DNA from: Coenobita brevimanus
Taxonomy: Eukaryota; Arthropoda; Malacostraca; Decapoda; Coenobitidae
Assembly (NCBI GenBank): GCA_032717465.1
Contig: CM064657.1
Span: 26,819,966-26,883,965 of the forward strand
Length of the DNA: 64,000 bases
Direction of reading: 5' to 3'
The first letter of the stretch is position 1, and each line of letters opens with the position of its first letter. The notes under the pieces were generated by a model. That model was not told the origin of the DNA. It saw nothing but the letters and a program-made list of their open reading frames with translations, and made no database searches. The position numbers and the translations under genes are program-made. Shown piece after piece: positions 45,276 through 58,250 of the stretch.

Positions 45276-46375
45276 CGCATCTTCCCCCTCCTCCCTCTCT
45301 TTCTAGTTCTTTCAGACTCTCATGTCACCTGTCATGTTCTCTCATATGTGGTACTCTCCATAACCTCCATTTCGCTTTCCTTTCTCTTCAAAACTTTTAT
45401 TTCCACTCCCTCTTATTTTATTTTGAACTTCCCAGCTCCCCGCTTCTTCTCTCATTATGATCATTCTTCATCTCTTTCCCTTTAAATCTAGCACAATCTT
45501 TATGTTCACCTTCCTTTCCTCTCATATTCCTCCTCATACCGCTTAGCTCCTTCACACATTCCTATTCCTCTCTTCCTCCCCATTTTTCTCATATCCTACT
45601 CTCCTTTCCCTTAACGTACTTTTATTCCTATTTATTTTCCCTTTCCCCTACCTTTCTCTCGTCACACCCTCCCTTTCCTTTAATCCTACCCCTCTTTATG
45701 CCACCGTTCCTCTCCCTTTCCCTTTCGTCACACCCTTCCCTCTTTGTACACTCTCCTATCCCATGCCATTGCTGTTATCTTTCCTATCGCCCTCCATCCC
45801 TTTATACACTCCTATCACACATTTCTATGCCTTTCTTGTCCGTCCCCTCCTTTATTTACTCATATTCCTCTGTTTATTCTTCTCTTTATATCCTCCACTC
45901 CTTCTATAATATCCCTTCCTCTTTATTCCTCTCACTATCACCTCTCTCTTAACACCCATTCTTCTCCCACATCAACTGTCTCTTCATCCCCCTTTCCTAT
46001 TTTTCCTCTTCCATTTTTTTCTTACCCCTTTCTCCTACCATCCACTTCTCACCTAACATCCTTCCTCCATACATGTTTTGTTCCTCCTCCTCTTTCTTCA
46101 CCTGACCATGTTCTTCACTCTTCACATTCTTCCTTCTCATCCTCTCCTCAAGCTTCTTCCCCCTCTCTCTCCCCTACCCATCACCCTCCCCTTCCTCTTC
46201 ATCCTCCCCTTCCCCTTAACCCCCCCTTTCCTCCTCACCCTCCTTTTCCTCCTCACCTTCATTTTACCTCTCGCGCTGTCCTTCCCTCACCTTCCTTTCC
46301 CATTCACCCTCCTTCACTTTCACCCTCCCCTTTCCTTTCTCCTCTCTACCTCCCCCTCTCTCATATTTCACGGCA
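45276..46375. repeat. Pyrimidine-rich low-complexity block
   Basis: About 1.1 kb of CTTCC/CCTCTC words on the plus strand, with Ser/Pro/Leu/Phe-rich frames and no domain. Confidence 0.8.
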
Positions 46376-46571
46376 GTACACTCATAAACTTCGCATCACA
46401 AATATTACTCGCTCAACTGGCAATTAATCTCTCGCACCACTTTTCGTACCTTCAGTCGACGCGCGGCAGAAGAGTGCGTATATGTGGGTGTGAGTGCGGG
46501 GGGAAGTGTCACTGTGTTCACTGTGTTTGACTATATAGGTGGGCGGCTGCTACAGGAAAATTTGTGTCTGT

Positions 46572-46704
<133 letters not shown>

Positions 46705-46899
46705 CCTAGTATGTGTTAGTATTTGGTGGCAAGTCAGAGCTCTTACTTTCATTTCATTACAGTCAAATACATCCCTGGTGTGACTAAAGGCGGGTATAAT
46801 TGGACCTCCGCGAATGAAGATTACTGGAGCAGATGTGTGCACTGTATGACAGGTGCAAATTGATAGGCCTGCACAAAACATCGGAGTCTCTCTCTATAT

Positions 46900-47760
46900 A
46901 TATTTGAACAAGATGAAGGTCGTTCTTGTACCTGAGAGGAGCAACTAGGAGAGGACGCAAGTGAAGATGAAGCATGGAGTAAGTGCGAGGAGAGTAAGAA
47001 GTATGGAATGGGATGCAGGATTAAAATCTTGAGGTGGGAAGTAGTTACATGGCAGGTAATTTTGGCGGAAGGTGTTACTGGATGGTGGAATGGATAAGCG
47101 GATGAAAGGTGGTGGGAGGGTTGGATAAGCTGAAAAGATGGGAGGATGGATGGGAGGATAAGTGGGTGAGAGGACAAGTAGATGCGCAGTCTGAAGGGGG
47201 ACGGGTCAGTGGGGTGGTGTACAGGAATCATGGCTGTAATGGGCAGATCATAAATGTTTTTTGAAACTAAAGGAGAACGTCTCGCGAAGCAGGGGTGAAA
47301 ATTTCAGACTCGGGGGGGAACTAGGTAGCACTGGGTATGCCGTGGAACGTCAAGGCACTAATTTATCGAGAAGCCGAAGTCCAGGGTAAGAAGTGAGGCG
47401 GGGAAGGCTGAACAAAGCACAACACTGTGGGGTTGTGTGGGGTGGGAAGGAAACGGAATGGTAGGGAAGGGAAGGCAAGGAGATGCGAGAGGAGGGGAGA
47501 TAAGCGAAGAGTATGCAATGAGATAAAATGGAATAGATGTGAAGGAGCAGACGTGAGACAAAAGGTGAGGAGGATCAACAATGAACAATGTAGTACGGTG
47601 GGGTGGGGCTGGCAAAGAAGAAAAGAGAAGATAAGGAAGGGAAAGGATGAAAGAGTAAGGGAGAGAAAAGGATGAAAGAGATGGGATGGGGAGGGATGGG
47701 ATGTGGCAGGGCAAGGCAAACTGCTGACCCGCATCTTGGAGGTGTGGAAGGGAGCACATT
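46900..47760. repeat. Purine-rich low-complexity block
   Basis: A/G-rich plus strand with GGATGG, GGGAAGG and GAAAAG words. Frames on both strands lack domains. TTTATCGAGAAGCCGAAGTC at 47362 and its near-complement, CTTGGTCTTCGGCTTCTCGA TAAATTA at about 47880, form an inverted pair about 500 bp apart. Confidence 0.72.
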
Positions 47761-48401
47761 ATTATTATTAGCGCCTCTCCTCTCAGACTTCCATCACAAC
47801 CAACTTGGCAAAGAAAACACCAAGGAGGATGAGGAACTTTTCGTGCTCAATGATCCTTTTCCCCAGCCTCGCTTCTTACCTTGGTCTTCGGCTTCTCGAT
47901 AAATTAGTGTGAGTTAAGCGATCCAATGCATTAAAGTCATAAAAGAATTCCAGTATATTCTATGATATATCTGGCGTACAGCCACCCCGATTACTTTATA
48001 TATATTAATGAACGAGTGGCTATGGAAGGAAGAAAATTAATTCAATCCTCTACTGTGACAGGGCAGCTAATGGTTGGGAGATTTAATTACCTGCTACTTA
48101 CTGCTTCTAATAACAGTTACTTAAATGAAATAAACCCACAACATTTTTTCACACGCTGCATTGTGCATTTCACCAACTTCACCTACGCAACTAACCCTTA
48201 TGTACTACAGTATTAGTAGGTAATGCAACAGTAACCTATCTACTTCTGTCATAAGCAACACTAACTAAACAAAACATACACACGGCTTAACAATATCTGA
48301 TATACATTCAAATCAAGTCCCGTTCATCTGCCATTGCAATATTTCGATATGAGGTCACACAATTATGGGATATCAGCTACCTGATTATGCTAAATACTGT
48401 T

Positions 48402-48403
<2 letters not shown>

Positions 48404-48450
<47 letters not shown>
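48404..48450. repeat. (AC)n microsatellite
   Basis: Forty-seven bases of AC. Confidence 0.97.
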
Positions 48451-48455
<5 letters not shown>

Positions 48456-49636
48456 ATTCCTAGGAGACATAGGCCTGTAGGAAACAGCGAGGAAGTAGGA
48501 GAAAATACCGGGATGGGACTGAAGGGGGGAGGGAGAAGTGAAGTGAAAGGGAAAGAGGGAGACATGGAGGAAGAAGGAAAAGCGGTGGGAAGAATGGAGA
48601 GCGAAATGGAAGGAGATTCTGAGGTAGACTGAATGGAGATAGATGTGGAGATTGACATAATGAATTTAGGAGGGGAGGAGAGATAAATGGAGATGGACGA
48701 GGAACCAAAAGGAAAGAAAATGACAGGAAAGGAAGGAAAAATGAAAACAACAAACAACATGGAGGTGCAGTTGAGAGGGGGGGAGGAAGAAATGGAAGGT
48801 AGTTGTGGAGATATTTAGTGTAGATGGAGGTGGTAAGGAAGAAGTGATATCCGGAGACTACTCTGAAGGTAGACGGAATGAAGATGAGAGGAAAGGTGAG
48901 AAAAAAGAGGTAGACATGGAGGTACATGGAACGGATGTTGAAGGAAAGAGAGCAGAAAAAGGCAAACGGAACTAAGGTGGATGGGGAAGAAAGGGTGTGT
49001 AGGATGCAAAAGAAGGAGAAGAGGAAAAGGGCGTGAGACGCATGATGGAGAGACTGAGTGGCGAGAGGAGATGGGGAGGGAGGAAAGAGTGGAAGTAGGA
49101 AGGCAGGGGAGGCAGAAAAAGGGAGGGAGGGATAGATATTAAGATGTGAAAGTACATGGAAAAGAAGTGGAAGAGGGAGTGAAACGAATCCAGGAAGAGG
49201 GACTGCATGGCGGCAGAGGAGGCCGAAAAAGGATGAAAGTAGAAGAAAGGAGGTCAGGCAGGTGGAGGGAGGGAAAGACGGACAGAAATGGAGGTACAAG
49301 AAATGGAGGTGGCAGTGGGAGTGAAATGAATGACAGGAGAGGGAATATATGTAGTAGTAGGGGTCTAAGAGCAAGTGAGGTAAGGAGAGGGACAGTGAGG
49401 TAGGGGAGGGGGAGGGAGGAGGAGGTAGGGAAAGGAGAGGGAGAGAGATTTTGTAGAAGAGGGAACTGAGATTTTTGGAGTGAAAGGTGTGGCGGTAGAG
49501 AGGTGGTGAAGAGTGATGGTGAGAGCAGAGGGATACTAATGAGAGGTGGAGAGCTGGAGATGACGAGAGGAGGGAAGAGAGAAGAGGGAGGGAGGATTAG
49601 ATGGAAAGATAAAAAAGAGATTGGATGAGGGAAATA

Positions 49637-49640
<4 letters not shown>

Positions 49641-49701
<61 letters not shown>
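49641..49701. repeat. (GA)n microsatellite
   Basis: About 61 bp of uninterrupted GA inside the purine-rich block. Confidence 0.97.
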
Positions 49702-49703
<2 letters not shown>

Positions 49704-49838
49704 CAACATGAAGGGAAGATGTGTGGTGGTGAGAGGAAGAAACCGAGCAGCAGTGAAAGCAAGAGGAAAAAGGAGGGATAACCAGGAAAAAGAATGAGGA
49801 AGTAAGATACCGTGAGGGAAAGAACCAGAGGAAGCTAA

Positions 49839-49840
<2 letters not shown>

Positions 49841-49908
<68 letters not shown>
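49841..49908. repeat. (GT)n microsatellite
   Basis: Sixty-eight bases of uninterrupted GT. Confidence 0.97.
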
Positions 49909-49910
<2 letters not shown>

Positions 49911-50999
49911 GTAAGAGTGATGCTGTAGTGAGTGCTGGTGAGACCGAAAGGAAGAAGAATGTGAGATCGAGACTTGGGAAGAGAACAATGGAAATGGAGA
50001 AAGATGGAGTGAGAGAGAGAGAAAATAAAATCAATGCGGTAAAAGAGACAGCCAAAGGAAGTGAAAAAGGTGTGCGCATGATGCAAGGCGAGGCTGAGAT
50101 GTAGTGAGAGTGGTGGTGGTGGTAGTGCGATGGAATGAAGGAAAGAAAAAGAAGAAATGAGAAAGAATGAAAGAGTAAAAGGGAATGAGAGCTGAAGGAA
50201 AGGGAAAAGGTGTGTGCCTGGCGAAGGGCGAGGCGGGAAAGCAGAGAGAGTGGTGGAGGCAGTGTGAGGTGGTCTGATGGTGATGCATAGTAACACTTGG
50301 GCAGGACGATGAGGCTCCAGGGAGGTGCCGTATGAACATCTGAGTCAGCGCTACCACCAGCAGAAGCAGAACCAGTAGATGTGGGAGAGAAATAGATGTG
50401 AGAGGAGCAGGAGAGGTAAGAGGAACAAGAGAGGTAAGCGGAACAGGAGAAGTAAGAGGGAGAGGAAATGTTAAGAGGAACAGGAGATGGAAGAGAGGAG
50501 GAGGAGAGGCAGGAGATGAAAGTGAGGAACTGGCGATGGAAGACGAACAGGAGACGTTGAAAGGTGGAGGAGAAACAGGTGGTGAACGAAGAATAGATGT
50601 ATGAGAGGAACAGAAACTGTGGTAGGAATGCTGGAAGGGAAGCGTGATAGGCCAGTAGGAGGTGTAGGAAAGGTATAGATGGCGTAAAAGGCGAAGAGGA
50701 GATATATGGCAGACGAAGATGATAAGCAGTGGAGGCCAGGAGGAAATATAAGACAGAAAAAGGTGACGTATGGAAAGGAGAGGAAAGGTGCCACGGGAGG
50801 AAGAGAATCATAGAAAAGGCCAGATGTGAGACAGGACCAGGATGTGTATGGCAGTAGTTATAGAAGTGAAAAGGTTAAGCTGTGTGTGAGGAGTAAGACG
50901 TGCGAGACAGCTGTAGAAATGTTAGGAGAGAAATAAGAACTAAAGTGATTCGAGACTCCAGCAATACGTTTGGAAGGAGTAAAAGAAGCATGACATTAC

Positions 51000-51003
<4 letters not shown>

Positions 51004-51037
<34 letters not shown>

Positions 51038-51057
51038 TTATATATATATGAGGCGCG

Positions 51058-51127
<70 letters not shown>
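51004..51127. repeat. Compound (CT)n, (TA)n, (GT)n microsatellite
   Basis: CT at 51004-51035, short TA to about 51049, GAGGCGCG, then GT at 51060-51127. Confidence 0.96.
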
Positions 51128-51130
<3 letters not shown>

Positions 51131-51236
51131 TTTTTCCTTCAATCAAGCACAAATCAAGGGCAGAGACCCCTAGACCATATATATTCTGAATCAGGGCGAC
51201 CCAAGGATGGTTTTAAGGGGTCAAAATTTAGATCTG

Positions 51237-51560
51237 GGTCATCTGAGGTCACCCGTAGAGTGTTCGCCTTTTTGGCTAGGGCAGCGCCGGGTACCCATGC
51301 AGCCCAATTTTCGGCTTGGAGCTCACATGACCTCCGGTTCGGACATAGGCTATGTGAGGCTGACCTCCAAGGTCATATACGGTCACTGGTTGGAGGTCAT
51401 TTGAAGTCATCGGTAATACACGCTCGAATGACTGGACCCAGCAGTCCAATTCTTGGCGTGGAGACTCACATGACCTCCAATACGGACACAGACTATGTGA
51501 GGTTGACCTCCGAGTTCATTTGTGGTCACCGGTCGGAGATAATTTGAGGTAACCGGTAAC
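51237..51560. repeat. Tandem repeat with ~142-bp period (two units plus partial)
   Basis: CTCACATGACCTCC(G/A) then CGGACA(T/C)AG(G/A)CTATGTGAGG at 51322 recurs at 51465, and GGTCATTTGAAGTCATCGGT AA at 51395 recurs as AATTTGAGGTAACCGGTAA at 51541. An earlier GGTCATCTGAGGTCACCCGT lies at 51237. Confidence 0.85.
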
Positions 51561-51707
51561 AGCAAACAAGTGCGCGCAAATATTGTGCGTTAGTCTGCGA
51601 AGGCTGAAATATAAAGTTCCTGGACCTCTTATAATTCCTCTTCAAAAGTATATGAGATACAAGGTCTTTCTGGAGTAGAAAGAAAGACTGAGCTAGAACA
51701 AATACGA

Positions 51708-51754
51708 TTAGAGCGTCCGCCTTTGTGGCCCGGCAACTCCGGGTACCCCTGCTA

Positions 51755-51755
<1 letters not shown>
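51708..51755 (+). mobile_element. tRNA-like SINE head fragment
   Basis: TTAGAGCGTCCGCCTTTGTG followed by CCGGGTACCCCTGC is close to 51253-51298 (TAGAGTGTTCGCCTTTTTGG, GCCGGGTACCCATGC) and has a tRNA-like A-box region. It directly precedes an (AT)n array. Confidence 0.4.
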
Positions 51756-51756
<1 letters not shown>

Positions 51757-51840
<84 letters not shown>

Positions 51841-51842
51841 AT
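51757..51842. repeat. (AT)n microsatellite
   Basis: About 85 bp of AT with one GT interruption. Confidence 0.97.
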
Positions 51843-51942
51843 AGTTTGGTGGTAGTGAAAAATGCAGTCTTGGTAACGGTAGTTAGACGAGGAAAAGAAA
51901 AATAAATTTATTGACTGATAAATCAATACTACAACTACTACT

Positions 51943-51967
51943 ACTACTACTATATAATAACAATAAC

Positions 51968-52031
<64 letters not shown>

Positions 52032-52040
52032 GTAGTAATG

Positions 52041-52076
<36 letters not shown>
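51943..52076. repeat. (AAT)n trinucleotide array
   Basis: ACT units pass into about 110 bp of AAT with occasional GAT/AGT variants. Confidence 0.95.
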
Positions 52077-52307
52077 TACGTCGTAAAAATAACAATGATA
52101 ATAACAAACGTGCTTAGAATTGCCCCACCACATCCTAATGTAAGGGATTCAGAAAACTTATGTAAGTTAATGTCTTCAGCAGGAAGATACCTTTTCTCAG
52201 ATTTTATTTCTGTTAACTTAAGATGACTGTATATATTTAGTTTATGAAGGATCTCTCCTGTTGTAAATATCAGTATCAATCTCCACCAAATATTTAGTAA
52301 TAAGACG

Positions 52308-52385
52308 TCATTTTCATTATATTCTTGCTGCTGCCAGACTATATTTAGCTTTATGAGAGGCCTCTCCTACTGAAAGAGTTCGACC
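52308..52385. repeat. Foldback-family half copy
   Basis: AAGACGTCATTTTCATTATA TTCTTGCTGCTGCCAGACTA and GAGAGGCCTCTCCTACTGAA match the left-half order of the family. An inverted GAGAGGCCTCTC lies inside. Confidence 0.6.
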
Positions 52386-52807
52386 AACACAGTGATCTTA
52401 CAGAAACTGAAAAAAACAACAACAACAAAAAACAAATATCCATGATTCGTGGTTAAAAGATTAGGGCCGAGATTCACAAAGAAACTTTTGATCACTTCCC
52501 TGTCGTAACCATGATCTGATTTTGCAACAAGGCTGAGGAAAGGAGATGGCATAATCTCTACGACACTGATTCATTCTGCAGAGTAATACTTGCAAAAAAA
52601 ATTTTAGTTTATAAATTTCAGTGCAATGAAGCGTTACTGCTGCCGTACTGTTGCTGGCACACGAGACTTTATGGCACCTCCTCTTTCGCCATTTACTTTC
52701 CATTCCTCTTATCATGTATCGTATTTATAACTTAAAAATCAGTACAATTTTCATCAGTAATATAAAATACTTAAGGATGTGAAGTACAAAAAAAAAAAAA
52801 AAAAAAT

Positions 52808-52860
52808 CACCGAGGGAGAGGTGATGCGAAAACTGTCAAGGCAAAGAGAATACGACCCTA
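52808..52860. repeat. Short interspersed element fragment
   Basis: CACCGAGGGAGAGGTGATGC then AAGGCAAAGAGAATACGACC CT matches the 3' end of the family, preceded by a poly-A run at 52790-52806. Confidence 0.45.
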
Positions 52861-54440
52861 AGATATAGGCCACCGCACTCCATCACGTCTGGCTGTCAGG
52901 TTTCTGTGGCTGATGTCACCGTCATTTGGAGATTTGAACCCGCGTTATCTGAAGCTTCACTATCGTGGGAGGGACGGGGTACCTAGACACTGTGACGATA
53001 GGGAAAGCGAATGCACACAGCAACAGAATAGGTGTTAAGGTAAGGTGTACAAAAATAATACGGTAAAATATATATTTATAAAAATCCAAACTCAAAAAAA
53101 GAAAATTGCTTGCGAAAAGAGCAGGCGGGTGGGAGGAGGGAGGCGATGGGGACGGTAGGGAGGCGGAATATTAAGGTAGGCGGCACAATTCATTTCACGG
53201 TCGCTGGTTGCGTGGCGGGCTGGAGGAGACTGCCGCACCAGGAGAGGATGGGGCCACCTCGTCTTGGGGGTGGAGGGCGCTCTCACGGGGTGGTAGAAGA
53301 AGGATGGGCGGGAAAAAAAAAAAAAAAAGGAAACTAGGGAACTGAGCAAAGGGAAACAAAGAAAGGGATTGCAAGGAGGAAATGTACTAGAGAATTTGGG
53401 AAAGCATATGAAGAGGTTAATTTCAAAGGAAGGGGGGTTGTAATAGGTACCACAAGAATGATGTGCTGCGGAAAAAAGAAAATAAAGGATCACAAGAATG
53501 ATTGTGCAAAAAAAAAAAAAAAAAGTACAGGAGCAAATGAGGGAAGGGTGTGAATGAATTAAGGAATGTAAAAGAGGTTTGCGGAAAGAAGAAAGGGTGC
53601 AAATTAACGACAAATAGGTACCAACCAGAAGAAGGAGGGATGAAAAAAAAGGCGGGGGGGGGGGAACTAAGAAAAGAGTTAAAGAAATAAGTATGCAAAA
53701 GACTAAAAGACAGTACAGGATGAGGGTGATTTAGATAGGAAGGAGGGTTGCACAATAATGAAAGGCTTCAGAAAAGGAGTGCAAAACCTACGATGTAAAA
53801 GAAATAAGGTAATAGCAAAGTGGGAATGTAAAAGGAATAAATGGTGCTGAGCTCAAGAACCATGGAAAGGCACGAGAGGAGGGAGAGTGCAAAAGAATTA
53901 ACGGAAGTAGGGGAAGACGATGATTTCGAAAGGCAGGAAATCTGCAAAATACAAATGAAACCTGCAGATAAAAATACGAAAAGAAAACGTACAACATAAA
54001 TATGGAATGCAGCAGAAGAAAAAACTGCTGAATGAAGAAGAGGTATAAATAAAGTATGGAAATGAATACAGAGAATACTGTACTTTCGCATGGAAGAGAT
54101 GTAGCAGATGAAATTAAGAAATGGGTAAAGGAGAGCAGGGGTGAATCAAGTGAAAGAAAAAAAAGAAAAGAAAAAGGGAAGCACATAAAATTGCAATAAC
54201 AAAACAGAGGACGAGATAGGTGTGAAGAACAAATATATTATTAAAACGGACAGTGCAGTGGCACAACGAGTAAGACCACTAAGACTGATAGACGTGATGG
54301 TTTGGCCAAGCTCTCCAAGCAAAAATCTGTCACTAGCCAACCATAATCTAAACGGCAGAGTAGATTTCATTGCACACTTTTCTTTGCAATTTATTCTGCA
54401 AATAATTTACAAGTATCCCCTTGTTTGCTACTGATGCCAT

Positions 54441-54549
54441 GTCAAAATTGAAACGATATAACATACAGGAGAATGTCAGGTGCAATATGCATAAGTACAT
54501 CGCTATGGAAAAGGTGCTACGAAGTCTCCTGTGCCACTCAGAATACGCC
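54441..54549. repeat. Short interspersed element, longest copy
   Basis: TCAAAATTGAAACGATATAA CATACAGGAGAATGTCAGGT GCAATATGCATAAGTACATC GCTATGGAAAAGGTGCTACG AAGTCTCCTGTGCCACTCAG AATACGCCC. It contains every block seen in the partial copies, in the same order. Confidence 0.65.
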
Positions 54550-55743
54550 CATGCACAGCCGTGTTGACATAAGGAGCAGAGAGGTGGGTATAAATGAAGG
54601 CGTTCAAGGCATGATAAAGATTTAATGAATGCTCAACGCTTCCTATACGGAGAAGAACACGTCTAAACTAGCGAACAGACACTGTTCTAAGTCTCACTGC
54701 ATTCTGTTGAATAATCGCCTGGCAATAGCAAAAAACATACAGAACAGATGTAATCGTACTGAATGAGTTAACTTCTTAAGTACAATTTGTATATTTTATA
54801 CTTGCCACAGCCAATGATTATATTAAATTTAGGAACGACATCTTGTACTGACGGAATTACATGGTCAATAACAGACCTGTCAAACAAGAACCTTGTGAGA
54901 CAGGATCACGAATCACATGCTAACACTACGGGTATGATGAATAATAAGCATTACGTAGATGTTACGGTACATGATGCAAGATAACAGGAGCGGTCTTCAA
55001 TAAGCCATTTAAAATGGGGTTAGGACATAAGACGAACTCAGGAGAACTTGGATATCAGGACAAAGGTAAAAGAAACTGGAATTTGAAAGATGGAAGAGTA
55101 ACTTGTCCGAAAAGTTAAACAATGGGAATGATCCACAACATTAACAAAGGTAATAACGGTATTAGAAAAAGCATGGAGAATAGTACGTATGTGGAAGAGG
55201 TGATCTGCCTTAACTCACTCAGCTCATTTATGAAAAATAACCATCAAGCAATATCATCACCACAGTCAATATAATTAATGATGAAAATAAGTATCTACAT
55301 CTTCATTGTCAAGTGGAACTCTTAGAAATAACATTATAGAATTTATCAAACCTGTCTCCGGTGAAAACAAATTATGTAATATTAGCTGCAAAGAATAAAA
55401 GGATGGGCTTGCGAGACAACATATCTACAATTTGGTAATTTAGCAGCGCTATTTGCGTCGAATAAATACCTCTAGCGTTGTTTGATGCGTAAATATGAAG
55501 AGATAGTACTAAATAAATTATTTCTCCGTATGTATGTATGTATTTATAGCTATGTATACATATCTGTGTGTACAGTGAAGCGTGTGTGCAGTAGTGCGTG
55601 TTAGGGCTACTCGGCAGCACCCACACATTACAGTCATGTGGGTCTCACGCGGCCCGCTGATCACTGCTGCTGTCAGGTGGGCGGCTGACGGGAGGGGTGA
55701 GGCGACGGAGCCGCCTGACGGATGGGGGGAGGTCGACGTGTAG

Positions 55744-55946
55744 TTAATTAAGCCTCGAAGAAGGAGCCATTTCTTATTTTGTTCTTTCAGCCTCCAGATG
55801 ATATTATTAGGAGAACTTCTGTAGTGAAGGCGTTAGTCTATTTCTAATTTCTCCTATCCGGAACGCGTCTCCTGAACCAAATATAATTGTCTTAAGACAG
55901 CAAAAATGAAATCAGAATGCGTCAGGACCGGTGTAGTTAGTTAAGC
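55744..55946. repeat. Foldback-type interspersed repeat, full copy with flanking direct repeats
   Basis: Left half TTGTTCTTTCAGCCTCCAGA TGATATTATTAGG. Centre GTGAAGGCGTTAGTCTATTT CTAATTTCTCC. Right half CAAATATAATTGTCTTAAGA CAGCAAAAATGAAATCAGAA TGCGTCAGG. GTGTAGTTAATTAAGCCT (55738-55755) and GTGTAGTTAGTTAAGCCT (55931-55948) flank it as near-identical 18-bp direct repeats. Confidence 0.7.
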
Positions 55947-56429
55947 CTAGCCCAATGACATGGCAGCGCAAGTTCCCCCTAACGACCGTCATCCCTCACG
56001 CCGCGCCACCAGTCCGTGAAATGACGACGATCACACCGACACGTCCCCCCCTCACAGCTAAACAGGCGACTCACGCTCCCATACCCAATTTTCCGCGGCT
56101 CTTGCTATTGTGGTACTTGAGGCCGGCATCCAATTCCGCTATGATGAAAAGCGAGTCGGGAAATAAGAATGGCTCGGCATATCTTCATAGTCTAATGCCC
56201 CGATTTTGGAGGAAACCTGACTTCGTAGTTGGTCCCCCTCCCGATAGTCTAAGTCAGGACCCTCCACTTTCCTGTCATACCGCTAAATCAGCATATTTTT
56301 CCACTGCAGCGAAACGTGAATCTAAAATATATAATTATAAAATATGAAGAGGTCGGCACATCGTCAAAGTTTTTAATATCAGACTTTATGTGCAAAACCC
56401 TTCTTGTTTCACTGGTAATATCACCCCTC

Positions 56430-57250
56430 TCTATCCTGAACTCTTCCTCTCCCTCCCTCTTTCCTTCCCCTTTCCACTTTCCCCTCTCTTCTTTCACTCC
56501 TCTCTTCTCTCATCCCTACTCTCTCTTCCGCCTCTTACCCTCTCGTCTACCTTTTCTCCCACCTACTTCCTTCAACCTTCCCTCTCCTTCTGACATCTCC
56601 ACGATCTCCTTCCCACCTCTCTCTTCTCTCATCCCTGTCTTCCTTCACATATCTGCTTTCCTTTTGCCACATCCTCCATCGTCTTCGAAATCCATACCCT
56701 CCCTCCACCTCTTCTCTTTATCCCATCCCTTTCACCTCCTTCCCTCTCTCTGACGTTGGCACTTCACCACCTTCCCTCTCCCTCTCTGCAACATCCTCCC
56801 CCCATCCCCTTCCCTCTTCCTCTTTCCCACTTCCTCTCTTCATCCCCTTCTCTTTCCCACTCTCCCACCTCTTCCCTTCGCCCCAGTAGAAACGGCTGTA
56901 AAGTTCACATTCATTCATTCCCTTAGCCCCTCCCCTCTCCTTACCTCCCACTCTTCCCTTCACATCCATCCCTCGCCCTATATCCCACCTCCTCACTTCA
57001 TCCCCTCCCACTCCTTACTTTCCATTCTTCTCTTCACATCCATCCCTCTCCCTACCTCCCACCTTAATCCTCCGTCCCTTCCCTCTCTCCCCCCTCCTCC
57101 CTTCACCCCTTCCCTCTCTTCCATCTCCTCCTTTCATCATCCCTTCCCTCTCTCCCAGCCCCTCCCTTCATCCCTTCCCTCTCACCCACGTCCTTCCTTC
57201 ACCCCCTTGGCTCCTCTCCCACCTCCTGCCCCACCAGATCACTAAATTAG
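56430..57250. repeat. Pyrimidine-rich satellite
   Basis: CCCTTCCCTCTCTCCCACCT and CCTTCACC units repeat irregularly. TTCACATCCATCCCTCGCCC TA and TTCACATCCATCCCTCTCCC TA about 85 bp apart show duplicated segments. Confidence 0.85.
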
Positions 57251-57359
57251 CATATCATTTTTCCCGGGGAGGGAGGTGGCGTGAGCTCCGTAGATGGGCG
57301 TCGGATCCCCAGGAGCAGGGCCGCGGGGCAGCACCATGAAATGAGGGAGGCAGAGGAGG

Positions 57360-58250
57360 CTGAGTTACTGCCCCTCCCTGTTTCCCTTTACCTCTTACTG
57401 CCTCTACCTTGTCCTATTTTCCCCTGCCCTGCCTTTATGTCTCTCTGTCTCTTTCTTCTACATAGACCCTTCCTTCCTCTGCCTCTTCCTACATCTCTCT
57501 GACTTCTCGCTTTTTCCCCCTACCTTGTCCTACTTCCTATCTCCTCCTTCCACCATCTATCGTACCCGGCCTCCCCTCCCCCGAAATCTCTTTCTTCCGC
57601 ATCTTCGTCTCACTCTGCCGTACCCTACCTCTCCTTGTCTCACTTTACTCGTATATTTTTTTGTTCTCCCTTTCCTCCCTGCGCTTCGCCATCTCCTCCT
57701 GCCTCTTCCCGCTTCCCTTCACCCCATTCTAACTTTCCTTGACATTTCCAGTCTCCTTCCACCTCTTCTATCTCCCACTATCTTCTTTTCCATCACCAGT
57801 CTCATCCTATCTTCAGATCGCCTCATTTCGTTTTCCTCCAACGTTACTCTGCCTTCCTCTGCCTCGACCTAGCTCCCTCCGTTTTATCCTGGCTCATATT
57901 TCCTTGAGTTACTCCCCAAACACGCTGCACACTTCCCAGTCTAGTCTCAGTCTCCTCCTGCCTTGCCTTGCCCTCCTACAACTTGCTACTCCTTGAATCT
58001 CTGCATTGTTCTACCTTACCCTGGCCTCTAAAACACTTGGTTCCCCTTGCCTTGCCCTGTTTCTCTCTCGATTTTCCCTGCCTTACCCTGACTTCACCAC
58101 AACCCGCTTCACAACGTCCTGTCCTTCATCTTTCTATTTTTGCCAGGCCCGTCCCGCACTTAATTCCTCTCGTCTTGTCTTGCCTCTCTCTACCATATAC
58201 GAGAAGAGGCCCCTGAAACAATTCTTTTCGCCTTGCCCTGACTACCCCTA
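57360..58250. repeat. Pyrimidine-rich degenerate satellite, TTGCCCTGCCTC-type words (first part)
   Basis: CCTTGCCCTG/CTTGTCCT/CTACCT words recur irregularly. Frames are Leu/Ser/Pro-rich with no domain. The same material resumes at 58765-59330 after the SINE cluster. Confidence 0.78.

Larger units (their letters stand above)
48460..50900. repeat. Long purine-rich block
   Basis: About 2.4 kb of GGAGG/GAAGG/GAGAG-rich plus strand. The minus strand is open in several overlapping long frames (304 and 404 codons), all Ser/Phe/Leu/Pro-rich without domains or start context. Near-repeats at 50098-50150 and 50226-50290 share AAGGCGAGGC/AGGGCGAGGC, GAGAGTGGTGG and GTAGTGCGATGG-like words. Confidence 0.78.

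Noticed and set aside
49597..50811. 404-codon and neighbouring 304-codon (48460-49374) minus-strand frames
   Set aside because: Ser/Phe/Leu/Pro repeats arising from purine-rich DNA with (GA)n and (GT)n tracts inside. No splice or start context.
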